Positions 38,347-46,997 of a stretch of 64,000 bases of DNA are shown piece by piece; within the stretch, counting starts at the first letter, position 1; each line of letters begins with the position of its first letter. The notes under the pieces are model-generated. The model was not told where the DNA came from and ran no database searches. It saw only the letters and a program-made list of their open reading frames with translations. The stretch is from Actinomadura rifamycini DSM 43936 (GTDB lineage: Bacteria > Actinomycetota > Actinomycetes > Streptosporangiales > Streptosporangiaceae). The stretch is from contig NZ_KE384301.1 of NCBI RefSeq assembly GCF_000425065.1, forward strand, positions 328,084 through 392,083, given 5' to 3'. The position numbers and the translations under genes were made by a program.

Positions 38347-39525
38347 ATGACCTTGGATTCCCTTCCCGGTGACCTCTATCGCATGCAGGACCTCCTCGAC
38401 GAGCGCGAGCAGGAGATCGTCGGGCGGGTGCGGGCCTTCCTGGAGGAGAAGGTCGCGCCGATCGCGAACGACTGCTGGGCCCGCGCGGAGTTCCCGTTCG
38501 ACCTGATCCCCGGGTACGCCGAGCTGGGCGTCGCCGGCCTGCCCTACGAGGAGTGCCCCGGGGAGCGGCCCAGCAGCCTGCTGACCGGGTTCCTCGCGAT
38601 GGACATGGCCCGCGTCGACCCGTCCATGGCCACGTTCTTCGGCGTCCACTCGGGGCTGGCGATGGGCAGCATCGGCCGGTGCGGGTCGCCGGAGCAGCGC
38701 GCCCGGTGGCTGCCCGCGATGGGGCGGATGGAGAAGATCGGGGCGTTCGCGCTGACCGAGCCGGAGGGCGGGTCGGACGTCGCACTGGGCCTGCGGACGA
38801 CCGCGCGCCGCGACGGGGACCACTGGATCCTGAACGGCGCCAAGCGGTGGATCGGCAACGCCACGTTCGCGGACCTGACCGTCGTGTGGGCGCGCGACGC
38901 CGACGACGGGCAGGTGAAGGGGTTCGTGGTCGGCAAGGACACGCCGGGGTTCACCGCCACCCGCATCGAGAACAAGATCGCGCTGCGGACGGTGCAGAAC
39001 GCCGACATCGTGCTCGAGGACTGCCGGGTGCCCGAGGAGGACCGGCTGGTGGACGCCCGCACGTTCCGCGACACCGCCGCCGTGCTGCGCCGGACGCGCA
39101 GCGGCGTCGCGTGGCAGGCGGTCGGGGTGATGCTCGCGGCGTACGAGATCGCCCGCCGCTACGCGGTCGAGCGGGAGCAGTTCGGCCGGGTGATCGCCGA
39201 GTTCCAGCTCGTCCAGGACCTGCTGGTGCGGATGCTGGGCAACGCGACGGCCTCCCTCGGCATGGTCGTGCGGCTCGCGCAGCTCCAGGACGCGGGCCTG
39301 TACCGCGACGAGCACTCGGCCCTCGCGAAGGCGTACTGCACCACCCGGATGCGGGAGGCGGTCGGCTGGGCGCGGGAGCTGATGGCGGGCAACGGCATCG
39401 TCCTGGACTACGGCATCGGGCGGTTCGTCGCCGACGCCGAGGCGCTGTACTCCTACGAGGGCACCCGGGAGATCAACACGCTGATCGTCGGCCGCGCGGC
39501 GACCGGCCACGGCGCCTTCGTGTGA
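38347..39525 (+). CDS. Acyl-CoA dehydrogenase, glutaryl-CoA dehydrogenase-like
   Basis: 392 residues. N-terminal DEREQEIVGRVRAFLEEKVAPIAND, middle FALTEPEGGSD and LNGAKRWIGNATFAD (this WIGNA form is characteristic of the glutaryl-CoA dehydrogenase group), C-terminal AVEREQFGRVIAEFQ and YEGTREINTLIVGR with catalytic Glu. The Arg used by true glutaryl-CoA dehydrogenases for substrate carboxylate cannot be assigned safely here. SD GGAAGG precedes the ATG. Divergent from the methylmalonyl-CoA mutase operon, which suggests joint control of dicarboxylyl/branched acyl-CoA catabolism. Confidence 0.92.
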   Translation: MTLDSLPGDLYRMQDLLDEREQEIVGRVRAFLEEKVAPIANDCWARAEFPFDLIPGYAELGVAGLPYEECPGERPSSLLTGFLAMDMARVDPSMATFFGVHSGLAMGSIGRCGSPEQRARWLPAMGRMEKIGAFALTEPEGGSDVALGLRTTARRDGDHWILNGAKRWIGNATFADLTVVWARDADDGQVKGFVVGKDTPGFTATRIENKIALRTVQNADIVLEDCRVPEEDRLVDARTFRDTAAVLRRTRSGVAWQAVGVMLAAYEIARRYAVEREQFGRVIAEFQLVQDLLVRMLGNATASLGMVVRLAQLQDAGLYRDEHSALAKAYCTTRMREAVGWARELMAGNGIVLDYGIGRFVADAEALYSYEGTREINTLIVGRAATGHGAFV

Positions 39526-39550
39526 GGGGCTCGTGTGAGGGGCTCGTGTG
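39519..39550 (+). repeat. 13-base tandem repeat across the acyl-CoA dehydrogenase stop codon
   Basis: The unit cgtgtgaggggct occurs twice in a row (39519-39531, 39532-39544) and a third partial copy follows. Each copy contains GTGTGA, so the native stop is duplicated. Looks like replication slippage. Confidence 0.7.
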
Positions 39551-39665
39551 ACGGCTCGCGGGGCGGTACGGGCACCCCGGAAACGCCGGTGCGGAGGGTC
39601 GTTGCTAGAGTTCGGCCACGTAGATCGAATCCCCACCGGAACCTGCTAGAGGGAAGACAACGCGC

Positions 39666-39875
39666 ATGTCGAGCGGCAGCCACGCCGGGCGCCCGAAGTC
39701 CTGGGTCGCCGTCAGCATCATCTTCATCGGTTTCGCCATCGGCGGCGCGGGGCTCGTCATGGGGCCGAGCTGGGTGGTCTTCGGCGCCGGGGCCGCGGTG
39801 GTCGCCCTCGGCGGAGTGGTCGCCCTCGCCGTCGACATCATGAGCGACGTCGTCGTCGACGATCCCCGGGCGTAG
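39666..39875 (+). CDS. Small membrane protein, HGxxPAAW-like family
   Basis: 69 residues with two transmembrane helices: WVAVSIIFIGFAIGGAGLVMG (about 13-33) and a second at 37-57. The N-terminal HAGRPKSW corresponds to the HGxxPAAW motif of short actinobacterial membrane proteins. SD AGAGGGAAG upstream. TAGAGT about 60 bases upstream is a -10 candidate. Function unknown; the family is associated with core actinobacterial genes. Confidence 0.75.
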   Translation: MSSGSHAGRPKSWVAVSIIFIGFAIGGAGLVMGPSWVVFGAGAAVVALGGVVALAVDIMSDVVVDDPRA

Positions 39876-39877
39876 CG

Positions 39878-40060
39878 GTGTTCGGCCGTCCGCCGCTCGA
39901 GGAGCGGATCGCCGCCCGGCAGCGTGAACTCGGCCCGCTGAAGCAGGGCAAGTACTTCCCGCACGGCCCGGCGAAGATGCTGTTCATCGTGAGCCTGGGC
40001 ATCGTTGTGATCACGCACCTCGCGGCTCTCGCGGTCCTGTGGGTCGACTCGGGGCCCTGA
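39878..40060 (+). CDS. Small single-pass membrane protein
   Basis: 60 residues starting at GTG two bases after the previous stop, so co-translated. N-terminal half charged (LEERIAARQRELGPLKQGKYFPHGP), then one transmembrane helix (AKMLFIVSLGIVVITHLAALAVLWV). Not recognised as a named family. Probably works with the preceding small membrane protein. Confidence 0.65.
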   Translation: MFGRPPLEERIAARQRELGPLKQGKYFPHGPAKMLFIVSLGIVVITHLAALAVLWVDSGP

Positions 40061-40182
40061 CACACCGAAAAGGCACGTGCCAAGCCGCCGTCCGTCACGT
40101 AACGTCGAAGTGATGTGCCGTCGCGGTGACGCGGCTGTGACGTGACAGGCGGCCCGCGGCGCGCACGAGCCGAGGTGGGGGA

Positions 40183-41304
40183 ATGGCGCCGCGTTTCGGA
40201 ATCGAGGAAGAGTACTTCGTCGTCGATCCCGGCACGCGCGAGGTCGTCCCCCGCGCCGCCGACGTGGTGCGCCGCGCCGCGGCGACTTTGGGCGAGCGGG
40301 CGTCCACCGAGCTGGTCGGGTTCCTCGCCGAGGCCAAGACCCCGCCCTGCGACGACTTGGTGAAGCTCGAGGAGCAGGTCCGGCAGATGCGGGCCGCGAT
40401 GGCGGACGCCGCCGCGGCGGAGGGGCTGCGGCTCGCCGCGACCGGCACGCCGGTGCTGGGCGACCTCGTGCCGGCGCCGATCACCGCGGGCGCCCGGTAC
40501 GCCGAGAGCGTCGCGACCTACCGCGGTTTGGACGACGAGCAGAGCATCTGCTCGTGCCACGTGCACGTCGAGATGCCCGACCGGGAGCGCGCGGTCCTCG
40601 TCGGCAACCACCTGCGGCCCTGGCTGCCGACGCTGCTGGCGCTGGCGGCCAACTCGCCGTTCTGGGCGGGCCGCGACACCGGGCACGCCTGCTGGCGGGC
40701 GCTGACGTGGGCGCGCTGGCCGGTGGCCGGGCCCCCGCCCTACTTCGCGTCGCTGTCCCACTACGAGGAGCTGGTCGCGTCCCTCCTGGAGTGCGGCGCG
40801 CTCATGGACACCGGGACGATCTTCTGGGACGTCCGGCCGTCCGCGCGGCTCCCGACGGTGGAGGTGCGGGTCGCCGACGTGGCGCTGACGGCGGCGGACG
40901 CGGCGGCGCTCGCCGGGCTGATCCGGGCGCTGGTGGAGACGGCCGCCGCCGCCGTCGACGCGGGCGATCCGGCGCCCGCCCCGCCGCAGGAGATGCTGCG
41001 CGCCGCGTACTGGCTGGCGGCCCGCGACGGGACCGCGGGGACGGGCCTGGACGTGCGGACCGGGCGTCCCGCGGCGCAGCGCGACCTGGCCGCCGCCCTG
41101 CTCGCCCGCGCGGCGCCCGCGCTGCGCGACAGCGGCGACGCGGACAGCGTCGCGCGCGGGGTCGGGCGGCTGCTGGCCGGCGGGACGGGCGCCGAGCGGC
41201 AGCGCGCCGCGCACCGCAGGCGGGACCGGCTGACGGACGTCGTGGACGCCGCGCTGCTGCCGGAGCCGGCGGAGGCGACAGCGCGCTTCCGGCAGGTAAC
41301 GTAG
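40183..41304 (+). CDS. Carboxylate-amine ligase, YbdK-type glutamate-cysteine ligase family
   Basis: 373 residues. FGIEEEYFVVD at the N-terminus, the conserved SCHVHVEMPD near 125-132 (metal/substrate residues), GRDTGHACWRALTWARWP near 165 and VEVRVADVALTA near 228 are the GCS2 family signature. Proteins of this group ligate glutamate or another carboxylate to an amine. Actinobacteria use mycothiol, so classical glutathione synthesis is unlikely and the physiological product is unknown. The ATG has AGGTGGGGG upstream. Confidence 0.9.
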   Translation: MAPRFGIEEEYFVVDPGTREVVPRAADVVRRAAATLGERASTELVGFLAEAKTPPCDDLVKLEEQVRQMRAAMADAAAAEGLRLAATGTPVLGDLVPAPITAGARYAESVATYRGLDDEQSICSCHVHVEMPDRERAVLVGNHLRPWLPTLLALAANSPFWAGRDTGHACWRALTWARWPVAGPPPYFASLSHYEELVASLLECGALMDTGTIFWDVRPSARLPTVEVRVADVALTAADAAALAGLIRALVETAAAAVDAGDPAPAPPQEMLRAAYWLAARDGTAGTGLDVRTGRPAAQRDLAAALLARAAPALRDSGDADSVARGVGRLLAGGTGAERQRAAHRRRDRLTDVVDAALLPEPAEATARFRQVT

Positions 41305-41326
41305 CGGAAATGATGCGAAACCTCCC

Positions 41327-41351
41327 GTTTTTGCGTTTCGCTGCGGGGTAA
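41327..41351 (+). promoter_or_regulatory. Putative SigB-type promoter of the MEDS/anti-sigma gene
   Basis: GTTT (41327-41330), a 15-base spacer, then GGGTAA (41346-41351): the pattern of general-stress sigma promoters in actinobacteria (GNNT-N14-16-GGGTAY). It lies about 130 bases upstream of the start codon. Product is itself an anti-sigma-like protein, so feedback control is plausible. Confidence 0.45.
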
Positions 41352-41357
41352 CCGTTA

Positions 41358-41374
41358 GGTGAACGGCGTTCACC
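41358..41374. promoter_or_regulatory. Perfect inverted repeat GGTGAAC-GGC-GTTCACC
   Basis: Seven-base perfect arms around a three-base centre, just downstream of the SigB-like -10 and overlapping the likely transcription start. Candidate repressor operator for the downstream gene. Confidence 0.45.
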
Positions 41375-41481
41375 GAGTCAGGGGGCAGATCATCGACGGG
41401 GGCCATACCGAACCGCCGCCGCAGGGCGCGTACGCTCGGGCCGATGGACGAGATGGGGGCGCCGTGCGGGGCGGCGACGCG

Positions 41482-42480
41482 ATGAGCTCCGCGGACACGG
41501 GTTTCACGGGCACGGGTTTCACGGGCACGGCGGCGACGGACCGCGGCGCGGACGCCGACGCGTTCGTCCACCCCGCCCTGTTCTACGGGAGCGACGAGGA
41601 GTACCTCGCGGGGACCGTGCCGTTCGTCCGGGACGGCGTCGCGGAGGGCGAGCCCGTCGCCGTGGCGGTGCCGGGCGAGAAGCTGGCGACGCTGCGGGAC
41701 GCTCTCGGCGGCGACGCCCCGGGCGCCGCGGCGGCGTCCGTCACCTGGCTCGACATGACCGAGGCGGGGCGCAACCCGGGACGGATCATCCCCGGTGTGC
41801 TGCGCGACTTCGCCGACCGGCACCGGGCCGCGCGGGTGCGGATCATCGGCGAACCGATCTGGCCGGGCCGGTCGGAGACCGAGTACCCGGCCTGCGCCCA
41901 GCACGAGGCGCTGATCAACCTCGCGTTCGCGGGACGGCGCGTGACGATACTGTGCCCGTACGACGCGACCCGGCTGGACGACCGCGCGCTCGCCGACGCC
42001 CGCGCCACGCACCCGGTGCTCATCGACGCGGACGGCGAGCGCGAGAGCGGCGACTACGCGCCGGACCGGATCGTCAGCGACTACAACCGGCCGCTGCCGC
42101 CGCCCGCCGAGGCGTACCGCATCGACTTCGATCTCGACGCGCTGCCGATGGTCCGGGAGTTCGCGTGGGCCTGGGCGACGCGGCTCGGCCTCGCCCCGGA
42201 CGCGGCGGGCGACATGGAGCTGGCCGTCAACGAGCTGGCCGCGAACTCCTGCCTGCACGGCGGCGGGACGGGCACCGCGCGGATCTGGGCCGAGGACGGC
42301 CGGGTCGTCTGCGAGGTGCGGGACGCCGGGACGATCGCCGATCCGCTCGCCGGGCGGATCCCGGTGGAGATGAGCCCGCACGGCGGCCGCGGGATTCTGC
42401 TCGTCAACCACCTCGCCGACCTGGTGCGCGTGCACACCGGCCCGGACGGCACCGCGATCCGCGTCTACATGCGCACCTGA
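41482..42480 (+). CDS. MEDS-domain sensor with anti-sigma (RsbA/RsbW-type) ATPase domain
   Basis: 332 residues. N-terminal MEDS domain (residues 30-175: HPALFYGSDEEYLAGTVPFVRDGVAEGEPVAVA, then PACAQHEALINLAF) linked to hydrocarbon or stress sensing. C-terminal HATPase of the RsbW class: N-box ELAVNELAANSCLHGG near 250, CEVRDAGTIADP near 280, and GGRGILLVNHLADLVRV. Such proteins bind sigma factors or anti-sigma antagonists. The N-terminus contains a duplicated TGFTG from a 15-base tandem repeat. ATG 41482 is favoured; a GTG at 41464 is possible. Control by the SigB-like promoter and an inverted repeat upstream is likely. Confidence 0.85.
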   Translation: MSSADTGFTGTGFTGTAATDRGADADAFVHPALFYGSDEEYLAGTVPFVRDGVAEGEPVAVAVPGEKLATLRDALGGDAPGAAAASVTWLDMTEAGRNPGRIIPGVLRDFADRHRAARVRIIGEPIWPGRSETEYPACAQHEALINLAFAGRRVTILCPYDATRLDDRALADARATHPVLIDADGERESGDYAPDRIVSDYNRPLPPPAEAYRIDFDLDALPMVREFAWAWATRLGLAPDAAGDMELAVNELAANSCLHGGGTGTARIWAEDGRVVCEVRDAGTIADPLAGRIPVEMSPHGGRGILLVNHLADLVRVHTGPDGTAIRVYMRT

Positions 42481-42485
42481 CCGCA

Positions 42486-42500
42486 CCCGGCGGCGCCGGG
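42486..42500. terminator. Hairpin between convergent genes
   Basis: Perfect CCCGGC-GGC-GCCGGG inverted repeat in the 28-base gap between two converging genes. No T-tract, so weak evidence for a bidirectional terminator. Confidence 0.35.
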
Positions 42501-42508
42501 GCGGCGGC

Positions 42509-43420
42509 TCAGTGCGCGAGCGCCCGCCCGATCCCGGCGAGCGACTCCGCCAGCAGCGCCGCGAGCCCTTCGGACGCGGCGTACTCGGCGAGCGCGGCGG
42601 CGATGAACAGCGCCAGCACCCGCGCCGCCCGCTCCCGGTCCGGCGGCACGGGCCCGTAGGCGTCCAGGAACGCGGCACGGTCGCCGCCGGTGAACGCGGC
42701 GTACGCCAGGGACAGGTCCACGGCCGGGTCGGCGCGGCAGACGTCGCCCCAGTCGATCACGCCCGCGGCCTCCCCCGCGGGCCCGACCAGGACGTGCCGG
42801 ACGTGCAGGTCGCCGTGCACGATCACGGGCTCCCCGGCGGGCGGTGCGGCGTCGCGGGCAGCGTCCAGGAAGCCGCGGACGGCGGCGTCCGGCTCCCACA
42901 GGCCGAGCGCGGCGAGCCGGGCCAGCCGCTCGGCGGCCGCCGCGGCCCGGTGGGCGGGATCGCTCCGCCGGAGCGGGTCCACGGGCAGTCCGGCGCCCGC
43001 GGCAGGGACGAGCGCGGGGTCGTGCAGCGCCCGCAGGAAGCCGCCGACGGCGGCGGCGATCCCCGCGCGCCGCCCGTCCGGCGGCCGGACCTCGGCGAGC
43101 TCCCGCCCCGGGAGGAGCCGCGCGCCGAAGAACGGCCAGGGGAACCCGCCGCCGGGCCCGCCCACGTAGCGCGGCACGGGGATCGGCAGCGGCAGGCGGG
43201 GTGCCAGCGCGGGGAGCGTCGCGATCTCGCGCTCGACGCCCGGCACGGCGATCTTCCGGCGCGGGAACCGGAACGCCCAGTCGCCGCCGACGCGGAACAC
43301 CGTGTTGTCCCAGCCGGTCGCGAGCGGCTCGACCGGCGCGCCGCGCAGCTCGGGGAACCGCTCCCCCACGAGCGCCGCCGCGGCGCCGGACGTGATCTCG
43401 TGCTCCGCCGCCCACTCCAT
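42509..43420 (-). CDS. Aminoglycoside phosphotransferase (APH) family protein
   Basis: 303 residues, protein-kinase-like fold. Nucleotide-binding GWDNTVFRVGGDWAFRFPRRK near residues 36-56, catalytic loop VIVHGDLHVRHVLVG near 200, metal-binding DWGDVCRADPAVDLSLAY near 222. The usual HGDxxxxN Asn is replaced (HGDLHVRH), so catalysis may be altered. Members phosphorylate small molecules such as drugs, choline or homoserine; the substrate is not evident and resistance should not be assumed. Confidence 0.88.
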   Translation of the reverse strand: MEWAAEHEITSGAAAALVGERFPELRGAPVEPLATGWDNTVFRVGGDWAFRFPRRKIAVPGVEREIATLPALAPRLPLPIPVPRYVGGPGGGFPWPFFGARLLPGRELAEVRPPDGRRAGIAAAVGGFLRALHDPALVPAAGAGLPVDPLRRSDPAHRAAAAAERLARLAALGLWEPDAAVRGFLDAARDAAPPAGEPVIVHGDLHVRHVLVGPAGEAAGVIDWGDVCRADPAVDLSLAYAAFTGGDRAAFLDAYGPVPPDRERAARVLALFIAAALAEYAASEGLAALLAESLAGIGRALAH

Positions 43421-43430
43421 GGGCCCGACG

Positions 43431-44366
43431 TTAGCGCGCGGGCCGCGCGGCGGCCGCCCGTTCCGTCCCGGCGGGGACCGCGGGCACCGCGTCCTGCGGC
43501 GGCGGGGGCTCGCGGCGCCCGGCCAGCCGGACGGCGGCGACGACCAGGGCACAGCCGGCGAGCTGGGCCGGCGCGGGCCGCTCGGCCAGCACCGCGGCGC
43601 CGAGCAGCACGGCGAGCACCGGCTGGAGGAGCAGCAGCGCCCCGCCGACCTCGGCGCGCAGCCGCGGCAGCCCGGCGTTGATCAGCAGCCAGCCGCAGAC
43701 CTGGCCGGTCACCGCCAGCGCGGCCAGCCAGCCGAACGCGGCCCAGCCGGGGGCGAGGTCGACGCCGTGCCAGGGGGCGCCGACCGCGACGGACGCGGCG
43801 CCCGCGCCGAGCGTCGCGAGCAGCACGGGCCGCGCCCGGTGGGGCTCGTGCCGCCCGGCGACGCGCGTCAGGAACAGGTATCCGCCGTAGGCGACCCCGG
43901 CGCCGACACCGTAGAGCGCCCCGCGCACCGGGTCGGCGGCGCGGGGCCCCTGGTCGGCGAGGCCGGCCGCGAGAGCGACGCCCGCGAGCATGACCGGGAG
44001 CGCCGCCGCGAACGCCCGCGACGGGCGCTCGCGGAACGCGGCCAGCGCGAGCAGCGGCACCACCACGACCTGCACGTTGACGAGGACGGTCGCGATGCCC
44101 GCGCCGACGCCCTCGATGGCCGCGCCCCACAGGACCAGGTCCGCGCCGAGCAGGAGCCCGGCGGCGACGTGCGCCGCCCCGCCGCGCCCCGGGCCCGCCC
44201 GCCGCCGCTCCCACCGGACGAGCGGGACCAGCAGCGGCACGGCGAGCGCGCAGCGGAAGAACGCGGCCGTCGCGGCGGATACGCCGGAAAGCCCGACGAA
44301 GATCGCGGAGGCGGAGATGAAGGCGGCGCCGGCGATCACCTGGAGCCGCGGGTCGGTCCTTCGCAC
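43431..44366 (-). CDS. EamA/DMT family transporter
   Basis: 311 residues with ten predicted helices in two EamA repeats (first ISASAIFVGLSGVSAATAAFFRCALAVPLL; second YGVGAGVAYGGYLFLTRVAG to LLQPVLAVLLGAAVLAERP). GTG 44366 is preceded by GGGAG nine bases upstream; an ATG at 44393 lacks a ribosome site. It is divergent from a LysR regulator across 75 bases, the classical layout in which the LysR protein controls the exporter. Cargo unknown, probably an amino acid or metabolite. Confidence 0.88.
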   Translation of the reverse strand: MRRTDPRLQVIAGAAFISASAIFVGLSGVSAATAAFFRCALAVPLLVPLVRWERRRAGPGRGGAAHVAAGLLLGADLVLWGAAIEGVGAGIATVLVNVQVVVVPLLALAAFRERPSRAFAAALPVMLAGVALAAGLADQGPRAADPVRGALYGVGAGVAYGGYLFLTRVAGRHEPHRARPVLLATLGAGAASVAVGAPWHGVDLAPGWAAFGWLAALAVTGQVCGWLLINAGLPRLRAEVGGALLLLQPVLAVLLGAAVLAERPAPAQLAGCALVVAAVRLAGRREPPPPQDAVPAVPAGTERAAAARPAR

Positions 44367-44440
44367 GCGCTCCACGCTCCCGCAGCGCAACATTTAGCAC
44401 AAGCAACGCTTTTTAAGTCCAAATCGGTAGCATTCCTACC

Positions 44441-45355
44441 GTGACGATGAACATCGAACGGCTGCGGGCCCTGCACGCGGTTTCGGTCCACGGCACGATC
44501 GCGGCCGCCGCCGAGTCCCTGCACGTGACGCCGTCCGGGGTGTCGCAGCAGCTCGCGAAGCTGGAGCGGGAGACCGGGCACCGGCTGCTCGAGCCGCGGG
44601 GCCGCGGCGTCCGGCTCACCGGCGCCGGGCACGTCCTGGCCGGGCACGCCGCGCGGGTGCTGGCCCAGCTCGCGGCCGCCCGCGCGGAGCTGGACGGGCT
44701 GCGCGAGGACGCGGTCGGGCCCGTACGGCTCGGCTCGTTCGTCACCGCGGCCCGCGCGGTGCTGCCGCAGGCGCTCGCCGCGCTGCGGGAGCGCCACCCG
44801 CGCCTGTCGCCCACCCTGGACGAGGGCGAGGCCGAGACCGTCCTGCCCGCCCTGGACCGCGGGGACATCGACGTCGCGGTGGTGGAGAGCTGGGACACGC
44901 TGCCGACGCCGCTGCCCGCCGCGGTGTCGCGGCTGCTCCTGGCGTCGGACGTCATCGACCTCGCGCTCCCCGCCGGGCATCCGCTCGCCCGGCGGCGGAC
45001 GGTCGACCTGGCCGAGCTGGGCGGGCTGCGGTGGGCGGCGTGGACGGCGGGCGGCACCTGCGAGCGGCAGCTGCTGCACACGCTGCGCGAGCACGGCGCC
45101 GACCCGGAGATCGTCTGCAACGTCGCCGACTACTCCACGCAGCTCGCGTTCGTGGCGGCCGGCCTGGCCGCCGCGCTGGTCCCCCGGCTCGGCCGCGACC
45201 CCGTCCCCGCCGGGGTGCGGATGCTCGCCACCCGCCCGGCCGTCCGCCGCGCGATCTACGTGGTCTGGCGGACGGACGCCGACCGGCCGGCGGTGCGGGC
45301 GTGCGTCGAGGCGCTGCGCGCGGTGGCGGAGCGCCTCGCCGACGAACCGGGCTGA
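44441..45355 (+). CDS. LysR family transcriptional regulator
   Basis: 304 residues. HTH 5-64 (RLRALHAVSVHGTIAAAAESLHVTPSGVSQQLAKLERETG), then the two-lobed ligand domain from 92 (VRLGSFVTAARAVLPQAL). GTG 44441 or ATG 44447 are both possible starts. The promoter region shared with the EamA transporter is AT-rich (aacgctttttaagtcc). It most likely regulates the transporter. Confidence 0.92.
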   Translation: MTMNIERLRALHAVSVHGTIAAAAESLHVTPSGVSQQLAKLERETGHRLLEPRGRGVRLTGAGHVLAGHAARVLAQLAAARAELDGLREDAVGPVRLGSFVTAARAVLPQALAALRERHPRLSPTLDEGEAETVLPALDRGDIDVAVVESWDTLPTPLPAAVSRLLLASDVIDLALPAGHPLARRRTVDLAELGGLRWAAWTAGGTCERQLLHTLREHGADPEIVCNVADYSTQLAFVAAGLAAALVPRLGRDPVPAGVRMLATRPAVRRAIYVVWRTDADRPAVRACVEALRAVAERLADEPG

Positions 45356-45381
45356 GCCCGCGGTGCCGCTCGGGGCCGGGG

Positions 45382-45927
45382 TCAGGGGCGGCGGTCGGGG
45401 CGGCGCGGCCAGGGCATTCGGCCGCGCGGCTTGAAGATCGACAGGCCGGTGGCCGCCAGCAGCATGGCGAGCTGGACGGCGACCACCGCGACCTCCCGCC
45501 ACCTGCGCGCGGTGTCCGGAAGGGTCCCGGCGGCCGCCGCCTCCGCCAGCGCCTCGGGCTGCCCCAGCAGGGCCCCGAACAGGATCACCACGACCAGCAG
45601 CAGCAGTTTCGCGAACACCCACCGGTGCCGCAGCACCCCCCACTTGCTGCCCAGGCCGAGCGCGATCCCGGTGGCCAGCGCGATGAAGCTCAGCGGGATC
45701 CCGCCGCTCATCACCAGCACGGGCATCAGCCGGTACGCGGGCTCGACCAGCGCGGCGTCCGCCGTCACCGTCGCCGCGAGGTTGAGCATGACGAGCGCCC
45801 ACACCTCGCCGACCAGCCCCACGGAGGCGAGGACGTGCACCAGCAGCAGCGTCTTGCGGACGGCCGGACGCGGCCGCCACGCACGTCCCGCGGGGCTCCT
45901 CCCCGGGACGGCTTCCTGTACCGACAT
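45382..45927 (-). CDS. DUF2269-like integral membrane protein
   Basis: 181 residues with four helices: VRKTLLLVHVLASVGLVGEVWALVML (25-50), a pair near 68-95 and 105-130, and VVAVQLAMLLAATGLSIF near 150-167. This matches short DUF2269-type membrane proteins. GAGGAG precedes the ATG. Divergent from the DoxX-like gene. Role unknown. Confidence 0.75.
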   Translation of the reverse strand: MSVQEAVPGRSPAGRAWRPRPAVRKTLLLVHVLASVGLVGEVWALVMLNLAATVTADAALVEPAYRLMPVLVMSGGIPLSFIALATGIALGLGSKWGVLRHRWVFAKLLLLVVVILFGALLGQPEALAEAAAAGTLPDTARRWREVAVVAVQLAMLLAATGLSIFKPRGRMPWPRRPDRRP

Positions 45928-46164
45928 CTCGCGACTCCTCACTCTCGGTGCGACCCTGCGATGGTGCGAGGCCGGCACGGGGGCCGTCGTCGGATGCGCG
46001 GATGCTCCGGGAGTCCGCCGCCGGGAGCAGAGCGCCCGGGCCGGGCTGCGCCCGGCGGGGTAGCGGGCCGGCGATGCCGAAAATTGACCGCGCCTCCGGG
46101 TGCCCGTGGGAATCGGCGGGAATGACAGGGTGCGCCCGGACTCACCTGATCCTTGTGGGGAACG

Positions 46165-46623
46165 ATGCGTTTTCTTGCTCGCGCGCACCAGATGCCGGCC
46201 CGCGTGGTCGTGGGCGCGTTCATCCTGAACTCGGGGCTGTCGAAGCTGAAGGGCGACCCGGGGACCGCGGACTACATCCACGGCACGGCGAAGACGGCGT
46301 ACCCCTTCCTGGCGTCGAAGGACCCGCACAAGTTCACCCGCATGCTGGGGACGGCCGAGGCGGCGCTCGGCGCCGCGCTGATGGCGCCGTTCGTCCCGAC
46401 CGCGCTCGCGGGCGCCGCGCTCACCGCGTTCGCGGGCGGCCTGACCGGCCTCTACCTGCGGCTGCCCGGGATGCACGAGAAGGGGAGCATCCGCCCCACC
46501 CAGGACGGCATCCCGCTCGCGAAGGACACGTGGCTGGCCGGGATCGGCGCGACGCTCGTGCTCGAGGAGCTGAGCCGGGCCGCCGAGGAGAGCCGCGGGC
46601 GCCGCGGGCGCTGCCGCCGCTGA
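46165..46623 (+). CDS. DoxX-like membrane protein
   Basis: 152 residues, four hydrophobic segments. The N-terminal part ARVVVGAFILNSGLSKLKGD and the segment KFTRMLGTAEAALGAALMAPF are DoxX-like (small membrane redox-associated proteins). A C-terminal basic tail follows. The ATG at 46165 has GGGGAACG upstream. No partner genes indicate its substrate. Confidence 0.75.
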   Translation: MRFLARAHQMPARVVVGAFILNSGLSKLKGDPGTADYIHGTAKTAYPFLASKDPHKFTRMLGTAEAALGAALMAPFVPTALAGAALTAFAGGLTGLYLRLPGMHEKGSIRPTQDGIPLAKDTWLAGIGATLVLEELSRAAEESRGRRGRCRR

Positions 46624-46997
46624 GCCCCGGCCGGGGGCGCCGCCCCGGCGGGGCCTATGGTGAGATGCGCCATACGGGCGGGCGGCAGACGGCGAATTTC
46701 GACAACCCTTCACACCGCCGGTCAACTCGCTGTCATGGCCGGAAGCGGCCAATCCGGTGGAACCCTCCGCTCACAGCCGCGCAGCGCTCGTCCCTTCTCC
46801 GCGACCGCCTCTACCTGCGGCGCCGCACTCGTCTCTCCCGGCCCGCCGCACCGCCGCACAAACGCGCGTGACCCGATCCGGACACCCGGCGCGGGCGTTT
46901 CGGTCCACCCGGACTCCGGGCCCCGCGCGACCCGCCCCGGGCGTTCTACCGTCGATGGCAGCCACCGCACTTGCTCCCCAGGGGAAGGCGACAGGTG
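46624..46997. other. Gene-poor 374-base gap
   Basis: No convincing coding frame. Just after the DoxX-like gene is a palindrome CCCCGGCCGGGG (46625-46636) and a second GC hairpin, which could terminate it. TATGGT at 46656-46661 resembles a -10. The DUF574 gene promoter must lie in the right part. An open frame from 46657 has no ribosome site and atypical composition. Confidence 0.5.

Noticed and set aside
39838..42678. Minus-strand frame of 946 codons opposite the YbdK and MEDS genes
   Set aside because: Antisense shadow; both plus-strand genes show clear family motifs and the antisense product has none.
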